NCBI RefSeq assembly: GCF_001651875.1
Contig: NZ_LNQB01000082.1
Span: forward strand, 86,904 to 150,903
Length of the DNA stretch: 64,000 nucleotides
Source: Sinorhizobium saheli
GTDB taxonomy: Bacteria; Pseudomonadota; Alphaproteobacteria; Rhizobiales; Rhizobiaceae
Direction of reading: 5' to 3'
Positions 21,077 to 29,961 of the stretch are shown here, one piece after another. A program made the position numbers and the translations under genes. Each line of letters starts with the position of its first letter. The first letter of the stretch is position 1. Under the pieces are notes generated by a model that had not been told where the DNA came from, did not search any database, and saw nothing but the letters and a program-made list of their open reading frames with translations.

Positions 21077-21114
21077 GTCATCCTCGGGCTTGATCGGTCA
21101 AGCCCGAGGATGAC
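21077..21114. terminator. Strong hairpin between convergent purH and the UMF1 gene
   Basis: A perfect 17-bp inverted repeat with a TCGG loop (arm GTCATCCTCGGGCTTGA). It has no T-run on either side. It could act as a transcription barrier or mRNA 3'-end stabiliser for both convergent genes. The TCAAGCCCGAGGATGAC-type sequence is common in rhizobial intergenic DNA, so it may also be a dispersed repeat. Confidence 0.5.
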
Positions 21115-21223
21115 GATCGAGCGGGGATGCGGGCGGGATGAACGCTTGCGCCTTTTCCTCCCGGCCAACAGGGCCAGCACACGTGCCTTCCCGAGCCCAC
21201 CGCGAATCCCGCCCGTGCGCCCC

Positions 21224-22615
21224 TCACTCCGGCCGGTGCGCCGGATAGGGCGTGCGGAGCAGCAGGACGAGCCCGGCCGCGAGGAAGACGACCAGCGCCA
21301 GCATGCCGATCCGGGCGGATCCGGTCATCAGCGTGATCGTCGCGACCGAGGCCGGGGCGAGGAAAGCGGTGGCGCGGCCGGAAAGCGCGTAGAGGCCGAA
21401 ATAGCGCCCCGCTTCGTCGAGCGAGACGCTGCGCGCGAGATAGGATCGCGACGAGGCCTGGACCGGGCCGAAGGCGATGCCGACCAGCAGGCCGTAGAGG
21501 ATGTAGGCGCGTTCGGCGGCGGTGCCGAACAGTCCGTTCGAGTCCGTCGTCGGCAGCGACACGAGCCCGAACAGCGTGAAGCCGGGGCCGGTCGAGACGA
21601 TGCCGAGGGTTGCGGCCGTCAGGCAGACGAGGCTCGCGATGACGATCTTCTTCGAGCCGACATGAGCGTCGAGCCAGCTTGCATAGAGGCAGCCGAAGAT
21701 CGCAACGACGTTGAGGATGATGCCGTAGAGCCCGAGCTCCAGCGTCTGCCAGCCGAACATGCCGGCGGCGAAGGTGCCGCCGAGCGCGAGCAGCCCGTTG
21801 ACGCCGTCCTGGTAGATCATCCGGGCGATCAGGAAGCGCAGGATGCCCGCCCTCACCCTCAGCTCCCCAAGCGTGCCCTTGAGTTCCCGAAGGCCCCTTG
21901 CGGTCGCCTTGTTGAGCGACGTCGTCGCCCTGCCCGCATCGGGCGTGAAGAGGAACATCGGCAGGATGAAGACGAGATACCACAGGGCGGAGAGCGGCCC
22001 GGTGATACGGGCGTCCTCGCCCGTTGCCGGATCGAGGCCGAAAAGGGGGGAAAGGCCGAGCGCCGTCTTGCCGGTCTGCGGGTTGCCGGAAAGCAATGCG
22101 ACGACGGCTACGAGCACGATCATGCCGCCGAGATAGCCGAGCCCCCAGGCGATGTTGGAGATCCGCCCGACCTCCTTCTCGCCGACGAGCCGGGGCATCA
22201 TCGAATCGTTGAAGACGATCGAGAATTCGGCGGCAATCGTCGCGAGCGCCAGGAAGATCGCCGGATAGATCAGCGGCGAACCCGGCACGGCGAACCAGAG
22301 CATGGCGAGCGAGACGATCTTGATGACGGCGAAGAAGGCGATCCAGGGCTTGCGGGGCCCGGTGGCGTCGGCAACGGCGCCGAGGACCGGCGAAAGCAGC
22401 GCGATGACGATGCCGGAGACGGTCAGCGTATAGCCCCAGGCGGCCTGGCCCTGCACCGGGTCGGCGGTCAGCCGGGAAACGAAATAGGGGGCGAAGATGA
22501 AGGTGGTGATGACCGTGAAGAAGGGCTGCGCCGCCCAGTCGAACAGCATCCAGGCGGCAATGCCGAGGCGGGACGTCCTCGGCTGTTCCTCCGCTCGCCC
22601 GGCCGTGATCTCCAA
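21224..22615 (-). CDS. MFS transporter, UMF1 (Atg22-like) family
   Basis: A 463-residue membrane protein with about 12 hydrophobic segments. The N-terminal motif LGIAAWMLFDWAAQPFFTVI is characteristic of the UMF1/Atg22-like branch of the major facilitator superfamily. ARMIYQDGVNGLLALGGTFA opens the second half. A loop of about 40 residues after the sixth segment (GNPQTGKTALGLSPLFGLDP) is unusually long. The yeast relative Atg22 exports amino acids from the vacuole. The bacterial substrate is unknown. It is followed, on the same strand, by the upstream GDH gene ending 107 bp away, so cotranscription is possible. Confidence 0.85.
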   Translation of the reverse strand: MEITAGRAEEQPRTSRLGIAAWMLFDWAAQPFFTVITTFIFAPYFVSRLTADPVQGQAAWGYTLTVSGIVIALLSPVLGAVADATGPRKPWIAFFAVIKIVSLAMLWFAVPGSPLIYPAIFLALATIAAEFSIVFNDSMMPRLVGEKEVGRISNIAWGLGYLGGMIVLVAVVALLSGNPQTGKTALGLSPLFGLDPATGEDARITGPLSALWYLVFILPMFLFTPDAGRATTSLNKATARGLRELKGTLGELRVRAGILRFLIARMIYQDGVNGLLALGGTFAAGMFGWQTLELGLYGIILNVVAIFGCLYASWLDAHVGSKKIVIASLVCLTAATLGIVSTGPGFTLFGLVSLPTTDSNGLFGTAAERAYILYGLLVGIAFGPVQASSRSYLARSVSLDEAGRYFGLYALSGRATAFLAPASVATITLMTGSARIGMLALVVFLAAGLVLLLRTPYPAHRPE

Positions 22616-22722
22616 GGTCCCCTCCCGGAAAATGCCTGCCCGCCAGGGGCGGGCAAGCTGTTGAAATCGCGCCGGGAACGGGAATCACTCCGTCCGCGAC
22701 GGGCGCGGCCGGAGGGACTGTG

Positions 22723-25700
22723 TCATTTCACCCTGCCGCGCGCAAGGTCGCCGAGGAGGCCGGCGGCGACGGTGACCTTGGCAAGCGTCGTCTCGCCCTT
22801 TTCGGTCAGGAGCTTCAACTGCTCGCCCATGCGTGACAGGCGGTCGCGGTCGCTTTCGTGCCAGGCGAGAACCGGATTGCGCTCGCCCTTCTGCTCGACG
22901 AGCGCCGCGATGGTGATGTCGCGCCGGGCGGAGACGATGTCCGCGACCGCGCGCGACAGCGCCATGGCCTCGAACTGCTCGGTCGCCGGAACACGGTCGG
23001 CCGCGGCCAAAAGCCGGTTGATCATCAGCTTCTCGGTCACCGCGAAATAGGCCTGCGCCGTGCGGTTCAGCGGCTCGGCCGTCTCGGCGGCGATCTGCAT
23101 GATCTCCGGCACGAGGGTCATGAGCGAGAGCTCGGCGATCTCCTCGGCAAGCTTCCGCGGCACGCCGCTGTCGGCAAAGGCGGCCGCTCTGAGGCGCGCC
23201 TCCTCGGCGCCTTCGGCGGAAATCGCCGCGCGCATCGGGCCGCGCAGCTTCTGCAGCCCGTCGCGCAGCCGGAGAACCGCCTCAGCCACGGGACCGGTAG
23301 AGGCGCGGGTGCGCAGGGCCCGTTCGGTGACGAAGGTGAAGATGCGGCCGACCTCGTGGTAGAGCGCGTTCTGGATCTGTCCGCCGATCCTGTTGTCGAG
23401 CGCATCGATCTCGGCATAGATGCGCGGCAGGTCGAAACCGTCGAGGGCGAGCACGGCCGCCTTGACCACGTCGGCGGAAAGGAAGCCGGTGGAATCGGTG
23501 AGGGTCGAGACGAAAGCCGGGCCGCCGCGATTGATCGTCTCGTTGGCAAGCACAGTGGCGATGATCTCGCGGCGCAGCCGGTGCCCGTGAATATCCGCCG
23601 CATAGGTCTTGCGCATCTTCGCCGGGAAATAGCGCTCCAGCGTCGCGGTGAAATAGGGATCGTCCGGGAGCGTGCCCTGGATCAGCTCGTCGAACAGCAC
23701 CAGCTTGGCATAGGAGAGCAGCACGCCGATCTCCGGCCGCGTCAACGGCTTGCCGGCCTGGTAGCGTTCGCTCATCGCAAGCTCCGTCGGCAGCGTCTCG
23801 ACCTTCCGGTTGAGATGGCCTTCGGCCTCCAGCCGCGCCATCAGCCTTGCCAGCGGCGTGCGGTTGGCGAGGCCTTGCATCTCGGTCAGCGAGATCGCCA
23901 GCGACTGCTGGTAGTTGTTGCGCAGAACGAGATGCGCGACTTCGTCCGTCATCGAGGCGAGCAGCGTGTTGCGCTTCGGCCGGGTCAGACGGCCGTCGCG
24001 CATCGCCGAGGCGAGCGCGATCTTGATGTTGACCTCGACGTCCGAGGAGTTGACGCCGGCCGAATTGTCGATGGCGTCGGAATTGCAGCGCCCGCCGGCG
24101 AGCGAGTAGCCGATGCGGCCCTTCTGGGTGACGCCGAGATTGGCGCCCTCGCCGATCACCCGGGCGCGCACTTCCTCCGCCGTCACCCGGATCGCGTCAT
24201 TGGCACGGTCACCGACTTCCGCGTCCGTCTCGTTGCTGCCGCGCACATAGGTGCCGATGCCGCCGAACCAGAGGAGGTCGACCTCGCTCTTCAGGATGGC
24301 GTTCATGATCTCGAAGGGGGTCGCCTTCGGTTTTTCGATGCCGATCGCGGCCATTGCCTCCGGCGTCAGCGTTACCAGCTTCTCGGCCCGCGAGATGATC
24401 ATCGCGCCCGGCGAGAGCGTGCTGCGGTCATAGTCCTGCCAGCTCGAGCGCGGCAGCGCGAACATGCGCTTGCGCTCGGCAAAGGAGAGATCGATATCCG
24501 GATTCGGATCGATGAAGATGTCGCGATGGTCGAAGGCGGCGATGAGCCGAATCTTCTCCGACAGGAGCATGCCGTTGCCGAAGACGTCGCCCGACATGTC
24601 GCCGACGCCGGCGACCGTGAAGGGCGTCGTCTGGATGTCGATGTCCATTTCGCGGAAGTGCCGCTTGACGGCTTCCCAGGCGCCCCGGGCGGTGATGCCC
24701 ATCTTCTTGTGGTCGTAACCGGCCGAGCCGCCGGAGGCGAAGGCATCATCGAGCCAGAAGTCGGCTTCCTGGGCGAGCGCGTTCGCCGTATCCGAGAAGG
24801 TCGCCGTGCCCTTGTCGGCCGCGACCACGAAATAGGGGTCGTCGCCGTCGAGGCGGAGGGTGGCCGCGGGAGGCACGACCTCCTGGCCGACGATGTTGTC
24901 GGTCACCGACAGCAGCGTGCGGACATAGGTCTTGTAGGCCTCGGTGCCGGCCCTGAAGATCTCGTCGCGGCTGCCGCCGACCGGCAGCTGCTTCGGATAG
25001 AAGCCGCCCTTGGCGCCCACGGGGACGATCACGGCATTCTTCACCTGCTGCGCCTTGACGAGGCCCAGCACCTCGGTGCGGTAGTCCTGCGCCCGGTCGG
25101 ACCAGCGAAGCCCGCCGCGCGCCACCTTGCCGAAGCGCAGGTGCACGCCTTCGACTTCGGTGCCGTAGACGAAGATCTCGCGGAACGGCCGCGGTTCGGG
25201 CAGGCCGTCGAGCTGCTTCGGATCGAGCTTGAAGGCGAGCACCGCGCGCGGACTGCCGTCGGCCTCCTTCTGGAAATAATTCGTCCGGAGCGTCGACTGG
25301 ATGGCGTTGACGTAGCGGCGCAGGATCCGGTCCTCGTCGAGGCTCGGCACGGCCGAAAGCGCCTCCTCGATGCCCGCGAGCAGGGCGTTGGCCTTCTTCG
25401 TCCGCGCCTTTGCCTCCGTCTTCGGGTCCATGCGCGTGGCGAAGAGGCGGAAGATGTCGGCGGCGATCGCCGGATATTTGTTCAGGGTATCGGCGATATA
25501 GCCTTGCGAATAGGTGATCCCCGCCTGGCGCAGATAGCGCGCATAGGCGCGAAGCACCGTCACCTCGCGCGCGGTCAGGCCGGCAAGCAGCACCAGCCGG
25601 TTGAAGTTGTCATCCTCGGTGGTGCCGCTCCAGGCGGCGAGGAAGGCTTCCTCGAGCGCGGCCCCGGTCCTGGCGAGGTTGGGCGCATGCCCGTCGCGGT

Positions 25701-27510
25701 GGATGAGTTCCATGTCGTGGAGCACGACGTCGCGCGGTTCCTCGCCATTGACGCGGACGCCGATATCGTAGGTCTGCTCGCTGATGACGCGGAAGCCGAG
25801 ATTTTCGAGAAGCGGCACGCGGCGGGAGAGGGAAACGGGCGTGGCGGCGTGAAAGATCTTCAGCTCCAGCGTGTCCGGCCGTCCCTGATGCCGCCGATAG
25901 AAGCTGATGCGGATCGGGTCGTCGGCCTTGCAGGCGGCGATGTCTCCGAGGTCCGCATAGGCCTCGGCGGGCGTGAAGGCCGCCTGGTAGGCGTCGCCGA
26001 CCGAAATCTCGACGCCGTCCTTGCGGGCGAGCAGGTTGAAGCGGTCGGTCCAGCGGGTGACGATGTCGCGCACCGCCTCCTCGAGCTTTGCCTGGGGGAT
26101 GCGCGGCGTCTTGCCGGCGGTGCGGCCGATAATGAAATGAACGCGCGCCAGCCCGCCTTCGGGAAAGGCGGGGTAATAGGCGGAAACGCGACCGTCATAG
26201 ACCGTCTTCAAGTAGTTGCCGATCTTCTCGCGCACATCGGAATCATATTGCTCGCGCGGCACGAAGACGAGGACCGAGACGAAGCGGTCGAAATGGTCGA
26301 TGCGCGGCAGAACCCGGACGCGCGGCCGATCGCCGAGCTCATTGATCTGCTCGCAGAAGGCGGCAAGCAGCCCGACGTCGATCTGGAAGAGATCGTCGCG
26401 CGGATAGGATTCCAGCGTGTTCGCCAGGGTCTTGCCCGAATGGCTCTGCGGATCGTAGCCGAAATGATCGATGATCTTCTCGATCTTGTGCCGGAGCAGC
26501 GGGATCTCCGCCGCCTGCCGCGTGTAGGCGGTCGAGGTGAAGAGGCCGACGATGCGCAGCTCCCCGACGACGTTGCCGGCCGCATCGAAGCGCTTGACGC
26601 CGACGTAATCCATATAGGCGCGCCGGTGGACGACCGATTTCGCGTTGGCCTTGGTGACGATCAGGAAATCCGGTCCTTCGAGGAAGGCGAGGATTTCCGG
26701 CGTCGTCAGCACGGCATCCTTGCCCTGCCGCAGCACGCGCACATCGGGATTGGAGAGAATGCCCAGCCCCCTGCCCTTGCCGCGTTCGACGGCCGCGTTC
26801 TCGCCCTTGCCGGAATAGGTGTATTCGCGCATGCCGAGGAAGGTGAAATTGTTGTCCCTTAGCCAGCGAAGGAAAGCCAGCGCCTCATCGCGGTCGCTCT
26901 TCTTGCGCGACGCGTTGTAATCCTCCAGCTCGCGCATGACCTGGTCGAGCAGGGCGGTCATCGCCGGCCAGTCGTGCACCGTCTGGTGGACCTGTTCGAG
27001 GACGTCGGCAATGCGTTTGCCGAGCTGGCGCGCCTCGAGCGGCGTCAGCTTGCTCAGGTGAATCTGAATGTGGCTCACCCGTTGTGCCGGATCGCTCTCC
27101 TCGTCGGGGTCGAAAAGCTTGACGGGCTCGCCGGGCCCCATCACCAGGATGGGATGGATCGCCAGGTGGATGTCGCGGTGGGTGCTCGTCACCTCGCCCA
27201 TGATCGAATCATAGAGGAAGGGCATGTTGCGCTCGGTGATGGCGATGATCGAGACCTCCGTGCCGCCCGGCGCGACGCCCGGCAAGGTCTCGATCGTGAC
27301 CCGCGGCTTGCCACCGTCCCAGCCCTGAAGCTCGTCGCGTGCATGCGCCGCGATCTGCGCAAGCATATCCGCGCTGTAGAAATCGAGGTCGTCATTGCTC
27401 GCACCGCCGAAGAGGATTTCGGGGGGCAGGGTCTCAGCCCCGATTTTAGTGACGGCCGCCCGTGCCGCGTCGATGTGCCGATCCCGCTTCGGATTGTATT
27501 TCACGCCCAT
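22723..27510 (-). CDS. NAD-specific glutamate dehydrogenase (large, about 180-kDa class)
   Basis: A 1,595-residue enzyme of the L_180 class, which interconverts glutamate and 2-oxoglutarate plus ammonium with NAD. The long N-terminal half carries ACT-like and regulatory segments. The catalytic core lies around residues 700-1200: RWSDRAQDYRTEVLGLVKAQ, VIVPVGAKGGFYPK with the substrate lysines, TPFTVAGVGDMSGDVFGNGM, and VIGEGANLGVTQKGRI. The ATG at 27510 follows GGGGAGCGAG. An in-frame GTG at 27525 overlaps that ribosome-binding site and is less likely. In rhizobia this enzyme is usually catabolic, degrading glutamate. The upstream region has three related AT-rich motifs (27580-27668). Confidence 0.97.
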   Translation of the reverse strand: MGVKYNPKRDRHIDAARAAVTKIGAETLPPEILFGGASNDDLDFYSADMLAQIAAHARDELQGWDGGKPRVTIETLPGVAPGGTEVSIIAITERNMPFLYDSIMGEVTSTHRDIHLAIHPILVMGPGEPVKLFDPDEESDPAQRVSHIQIHLSKLTPLEARQLGKRIADVLEQVHQTVHDWPAMTALLDQVMRELEDYNASRKKSDRDEALAFLRWLRDNNFTFLGMREYTYSGKGENAAVERGKGRGLGILSNPDVRVLRQGKDAVLTTPEILAFLEGPDFLIVTKANAKSVVHRRAYMDYVGVKRFDAAGNVVGELRIVGLFTSTAYTRQAAEIPLLRHKIEKIIDHFGYDPQSHSGKTLANTLESYPRDDLFQIDVGLLAAFCEQINELGDRPRVRVLPRIDHFDRFVSVLVFVPREQYDSDVREKIGNYLKTVYDGRVSAYYPAFPEGGLARVHFIIGRTAGKTPRIPQAKLEEAVRDIVTRWTDRFNLLARKDGVEISVGDAYQAAFTPAEAYADLGDIAACKADDPIRISFYRRHQGRPDTLELKIFHAATPVSLSRRVPLLENLGFRVISEQTYDIGVRVNGEEPRDVVLHDMELIHRDGHAPNLARTGAALEEAFLAAWSGTTEDDNFNRLVLLAGLTAREVTVLRAYARYLRQAGITYSQGYIADTLNKYPAIAADIFRLFATRMDPKTEAKARTKKANALLAGIEEALSAVPSLDEDRILRRYVNAIQSTLRTNYFQKEADGSPRAVLAFKLDPKQLDGLPEPRPFREIFVYGTEVEGVHLRFGKVARGGLRWSDRAQDYRTEVLGLVKAQQVKNAVIVPVGAKGGFYPKQLPVGGSRDEIFRAGTEAYKTYVRTLLSVTDNIVGQEVVPPAATLRLDGDDPYFVVAADKGTATFSDTANALAQEADFWLDDAFASGGSAGYDHKKMGITARGAWEAVKRHFREMDIDIQTTPFTVAGVGDMSGDVFGNGMLLSEKIRLIAAFDHRDIFIDPNPDIDLSFAERKRMFALPRSSWQDYDRSTLSPGAMIISRAEKLVTLTPEAMAAIGIEKPKATPFEIMNAILKSEVDLLWFGGIGTYVRGSNETDAEVGDRANDAIRVTAEEVRARVIGEGANLGVTQKGRIGYSLAGGRCNSDAIDNSAGVNSSDVEVNIKIALASAMRDGRLTRPKRNTLLASMTDEVAHLVLRNNYQQSLAISLTEMQGLANRTPLARLMARLEAEGHLNRKVETLPTELAMSERYQAGKPLTRPEIGVLLSYAKLVLFDELIQGTLPDDPYFTATLERYFPAKMRKTYAADIHGHRLRREIIATVLANETINRGGPAFVSTLTDSTGFLSADVVKAAVLALDGFDLPRIYAEIDALDNRIGGQIQNALYHEVGRIFTFVTERALRTRASTGPVAEAVLRLRDGLQKLRGPMRAAISAEGAEEARLRAAAFADSGVPRKLAEEIAELSLMTLVPEIMQIAAETAEPLNRTAQAYFAVTEKLMINRLLAAADRVPATEQFEAMALSRAVADIVSARRDITIAALVEQKGERNPVLAWHESDRDRLSRMGEQLKLLTEKGETTLAKVTVAAGLLGDLARGRVK

Positions 27511-27525
27511 GAACTCGCTCCCCAC

Positions 27526-27908
27526 TCATGATAGATGAACCTATCAGAACCATGGCCAATGGCGACCGTTTTATGATGGTTTTCCGCAAAATCGAGCTTA
27601 ATTTTGAAGAGAATCGCGTTTTTTTGGCTTAAATCCATTTAAAACCAGGGCAATTTTGCGAAAATCGCTCCAAAAACTGTAAAAACGGACGAAAAAGCCG
27701 GAATTCGCATGGAGCCGGAATTTGGCCGCCATCGTCGCTCGGGCGCGCTTGCCTGCAGCGGATGATCGGGACACAGGGGTGACGGCGAATCATAATCGTG
27801 CTCGCATCTCGGCGTGCTCCATTCTAAGGAGTTGAGGCAGAGGATACGGGATCTTTCATCCCGGCCGTTGCATGGCTCCTTGAATCGGCATCGATTTGAG
27901 CGAAGAAA
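27526..27908. other. AT-rich divergent gap between the GDH and pdxY genes
   Basis: The 482-bp gap between start codons contains an island (27560-27700) clearly richer in A and T than its surroundings. It includes three similar motifs of the form TTTT-5/6 nt-AATCG at 27580-27595, 27602-27617 and 27654-27668. These are candidate operators. No open reading frame of note is seen. The pdxY-side part holds a nested-hairpin repeat. Confidence 0.5.
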
Positions 27909-27909
27909 T

Positions 27910-27971
27910 CATGCAGCAATTCAAAGCGCTCTACCGACCCCTGCGCGCTCCGATCGCGCACGCTGCCGTAG
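27910..27971 (+). repeat. Nested-hairpin repeat (copy A1), pdxY leader
   Basis: It begins ATGCAGCAATTCAAAGCGCT, the same 20 bases as the copy at 36615. A TGCGCG/CGCGCA stem (27942-27960) lies inside CTAC/GTAG outer arms. It ends 22 bp before the pdxY start. The stems are more decayed than in copy A3. Confidence 0.7.
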
Positions 27972-27992
27972 AACAGAAGGATGGGATTGCCG

Positions 27993-28874
27993 ATGTCCGA
28001 ATCAGCCGCGGCTCATGGCGCCGTGATCGTCATCTCCAGCCACGTGGTGCGCGGGGCGGTCGGCAATCGCGCCGCCGTCTTCGCGCTGGAAGTCCTCGGT
28101 CATCGCGTCTGGGCGCTGCCGACGGTCATCCTTCCGTGGCATCCGGGGCACGGCCGGTCGACGCGGGTGACGATGCCTGATGCGGAGTTCCGCTCGATCG
28201 TCGACGACCTCATCGATGCACCCTGGATCGGCGAGGTGCGCGCCGTGCTTTCCGGCTATCTCGGCTCCGCCGGGCAGGCCGCGGCTGTCGCCCGGCTGGT
28301 GACGGCGCTGAGGCAGCGCAATCCGGAACTCCTCTACGCCTGCGATCCGGTCATCGGCGACGCGAACGGCCTTTACGTGCCGGCCGAGATCGCTGCCGCC
28401 ATCCGCGACACGCTGCTGCCGCTCGCGACACTGGCAACGCCCAACCGCTTCGAGCTGTCCTGGCTCGCCGGCGCCGCGCTCGAGACGAATTCGGCGATCC
28501 TCGACGCGGCGCTCGCGCTCGGCCCGTCACGCGTGCTGGTGACGTCGGCTATCCCGATGATGAGCGGCGGCACCGGCAATCTCTATCTTTCCGGGCGCAG
28601 TGCGCTCCTCGCCGAGCACCGGCTGATCGACGATCCGCCGAGCGGCACGGGAGACCTGCTTGCGGCCGTGTTTCTGGCGCGCCTTCTCGAGGGGCTTTCG
28701 GAAGAGCGCGCGCTGCAGATGGCGACCGCCAGCGTCTACGAGATCATCGCGCGCAGCCGCAAGCGCGGCGCCGACGAGCTGACGCTCGAACAGGATGCGT
28801 CGAGTCTCGCGACGCCGATGGCAATGGTGCAGATGCGCCGCCTCATGCATCCGAGCCAGTCGCGCAAGAAATAG
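27993..28874 (+). CDS. pdxY: Pyridoxal kinase PdxY
   Basis: A 293-residue ribokinase-fold kinase that phosphorylates pyridoxal in B6 salvage. Seen in order are VIVISSHVVRGAVGNRA at the N-terminus, YACDPVIGDANGLYV in the middle, TPNRFELSWLAG, and the catalytic anion-hole motif PPSGTGDLLAAVFLARLL. The ATG at 27993 was preferred over one at 27981, which sits directly on the AGAAGG ribosome-binding sequence. Paired with yggS at 8 kb it makes this window contain both a B6 kinase and a PLP-buffering protein. It is transcribed away from the GDH gene. Confidence 0.93.
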   Translation: MSESAAAHGAVIVISSHVVRGAVGNRAAVFALEVLGHRVWALPTVILPWHPGHGRSTRVTMPDAEFRSIVDDLIDAPWIGEVRAVLSGYLGSAGQAAAVARLVTALRQRNPELLYACDPVIGDANGLYVPAEIAAAIRDTLLPLATLATPNRFELSWLAGAALETNSAILDAALALGPSRVLVTSAIPMMSGGTGNLYLSGRSALLAEHRLIDDPPSGTGDLLAAVFLARLLEGLSEERALQMATASVYEIIARSRKRGADELTLEQDASSLATPMAMVQMRRLMHPSQSRKK

Positions 28875-28960
28875 CGGCTGATAGGAAAGAAATGGCTCAT
28901 AAGCGTTCCCGGCTCTTCCAGCCGAGCCAAGGTCGCTGTAACACTTCGGCGCTCCATGGC

Positions 28961-29016
28961 TTGCTGCAGCGGCGCGCGCAGACGCGCAAAGGTCGCCGCA
29001 GCATTTGAACTGCTGC
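28961..29016 (-). repeat. Nested-hairpin repeat (copy A2), reverse orientation
   Basis: The complement of the A-family core. AGACGCGCAAAGGTCGCCGC here corresponds to GCGGCGACCTTTGCGCGTCT on the other strand, flanked by GCGGCG/CGCCGC arms. It ends in ATTTGAACTGCTGC, matching the GCAGCAATTCAAA opening of other copies. It lies between pdxY and the carbonic anhydrase gene. Confidence 0.7.
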
Positions 29017-29095
29017 CGTTTCTATCCTTAAATCGGATCGGAACATGCACCAGGAGCGATGCAGCAGCGAATGAGTGGATGACGCGGGGTTACCG

Positions 29096-29743
29096 ATGGA
29101 TATGCAGGGCTTTCCGGAACATCTTCTGACCGGCTACCGCAATTTCATGAGCGGTCGTTTCAACGAGCAGCAGCAACGCTACAGGACGCTGGCCGAGAGC
29201 GGACAGAAACCGAAGACAATGGTCGTTGCCTGTTGCGATTCGCGCGCCGCACCCGAAACGATCTTCGATGCCGGCCCGGGCGAGCTCTTCGTCGTCCGCA
29301 ACGTCGCCAACATGATGCCGCCCTACGAGCCGGACGGGCACTATCACTCGACCTCGGCCGCACTCGAATTCGCGGTCCAGTCCCTGCGGGTCAGCGACAT
29401 TGTCGTGATGGGCCACGGACGCTGCGGCGGCATCAAGGCCGCGCTCGACCCGGATGCCGAGCCCCTCTCCCCCGGCGACTTCATCGGCCGCTGGATGAAC
29501 CTTCTGAAGCCGGCCGCGGAACAGATCCAGAGCAACGAACTCATGACCCAGGCGGAGCGCCAGCGGGCGCTCGAGCGCGTGTCGATCCGCAATTCGCTCG
29601 CCAATCTCCGGACGTTCCCCTGCGTGCAGGTCCTCGAGTCGAAGGGAAAGCTGAAACTGCACGGCGCCTGGTTCGACATCTCCACCGGCGAGCTCTGGGT
29701 GATGGACGCGAAGACCGGCGACTTCGTCCGGCCGGGGACGTGA
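29096..29743 (+). CDS. Beta-class carbonic anhydrase
   Basis: A 215-residue cytoplasmic enzyme interconverting CO2 and bicarbonate. The zinc ligands are visible as Cys and Asp in VVACCDSRAAPETIF (about residues 43-57) and as His and Cys in VVMGHGRCGGIKAAL (about 102-116). ELFVVRNVANM is the conserved segment between them. The C-terminus KLHGAWFDISTGELWVMD is typical of the family. The ATG at 29096 is chosen over a GTG at 29075. An ATG two codons further in is also possible. It is 221 bp downstream of pdxY. Confidence 0.94.
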   Translation: MDMQGFPEHLLTGYRNFMSGRFNEQQQRYRTLAESGQKPKTMVVACCDSRAAPETIFDAGPGELFVVRNVANMMPPYEPDGHYHSTSAALEFAVQSLRVSDIVVMGHGRCGGIKAALDPDAEPLSPGDFIGRWMNLLKPAAEQIQSNELMTQAERQRALERVSIRNSLANLRTFPCVQVLESKGKLKLHGAWFDISTGELWVMDAKTGDFVRPGT

Positions 29744-29803
29744 TCGATAAGCGGAAAGGCGCGCCCGGTTTCGATCGCGCCTTGTTGCTTGCGGTGAGAT
29801 TTG

Positions 29804-29939
29804 CCCCTCACCCCCACTCCGCAGGCGGGGAGAGGAGACGGGTCACCGAACGCTCACAGATTGAGGTGCCGACAGCGCCGCCGCGAGTCCCTTCGCCCCG
29901 CCTGCGGGGAGAAGGTGGCCGGCAGGCCGGATGAGGGGC
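29804..29939. repeat. RIME-like intergenic repeat (copy 5)
   Basis: CCCCTCACCCCCACTCCGCAGG opens it and CCGGCAGGCCGGATGAGGGG closes it, with a CGCCCCGCCTGCGGGGAGAA hairpin near the end. It lies between the convergent carbonic anhydrase and lytic transglycosylase genes. Confidence 0.8.
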
Positions 29940-29961
29940 ATATCGCCGTCGTGGCTTGTTT

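Noticed and set aside
22858..26862. Very long open frame on the plus strand opposite the GDH gene (1,334 codons).
   Set aside because: It is the complement of a clearly coding GDH gene. GC-rich third positions keep the antisense frame open, and its product has no recognisable motif.
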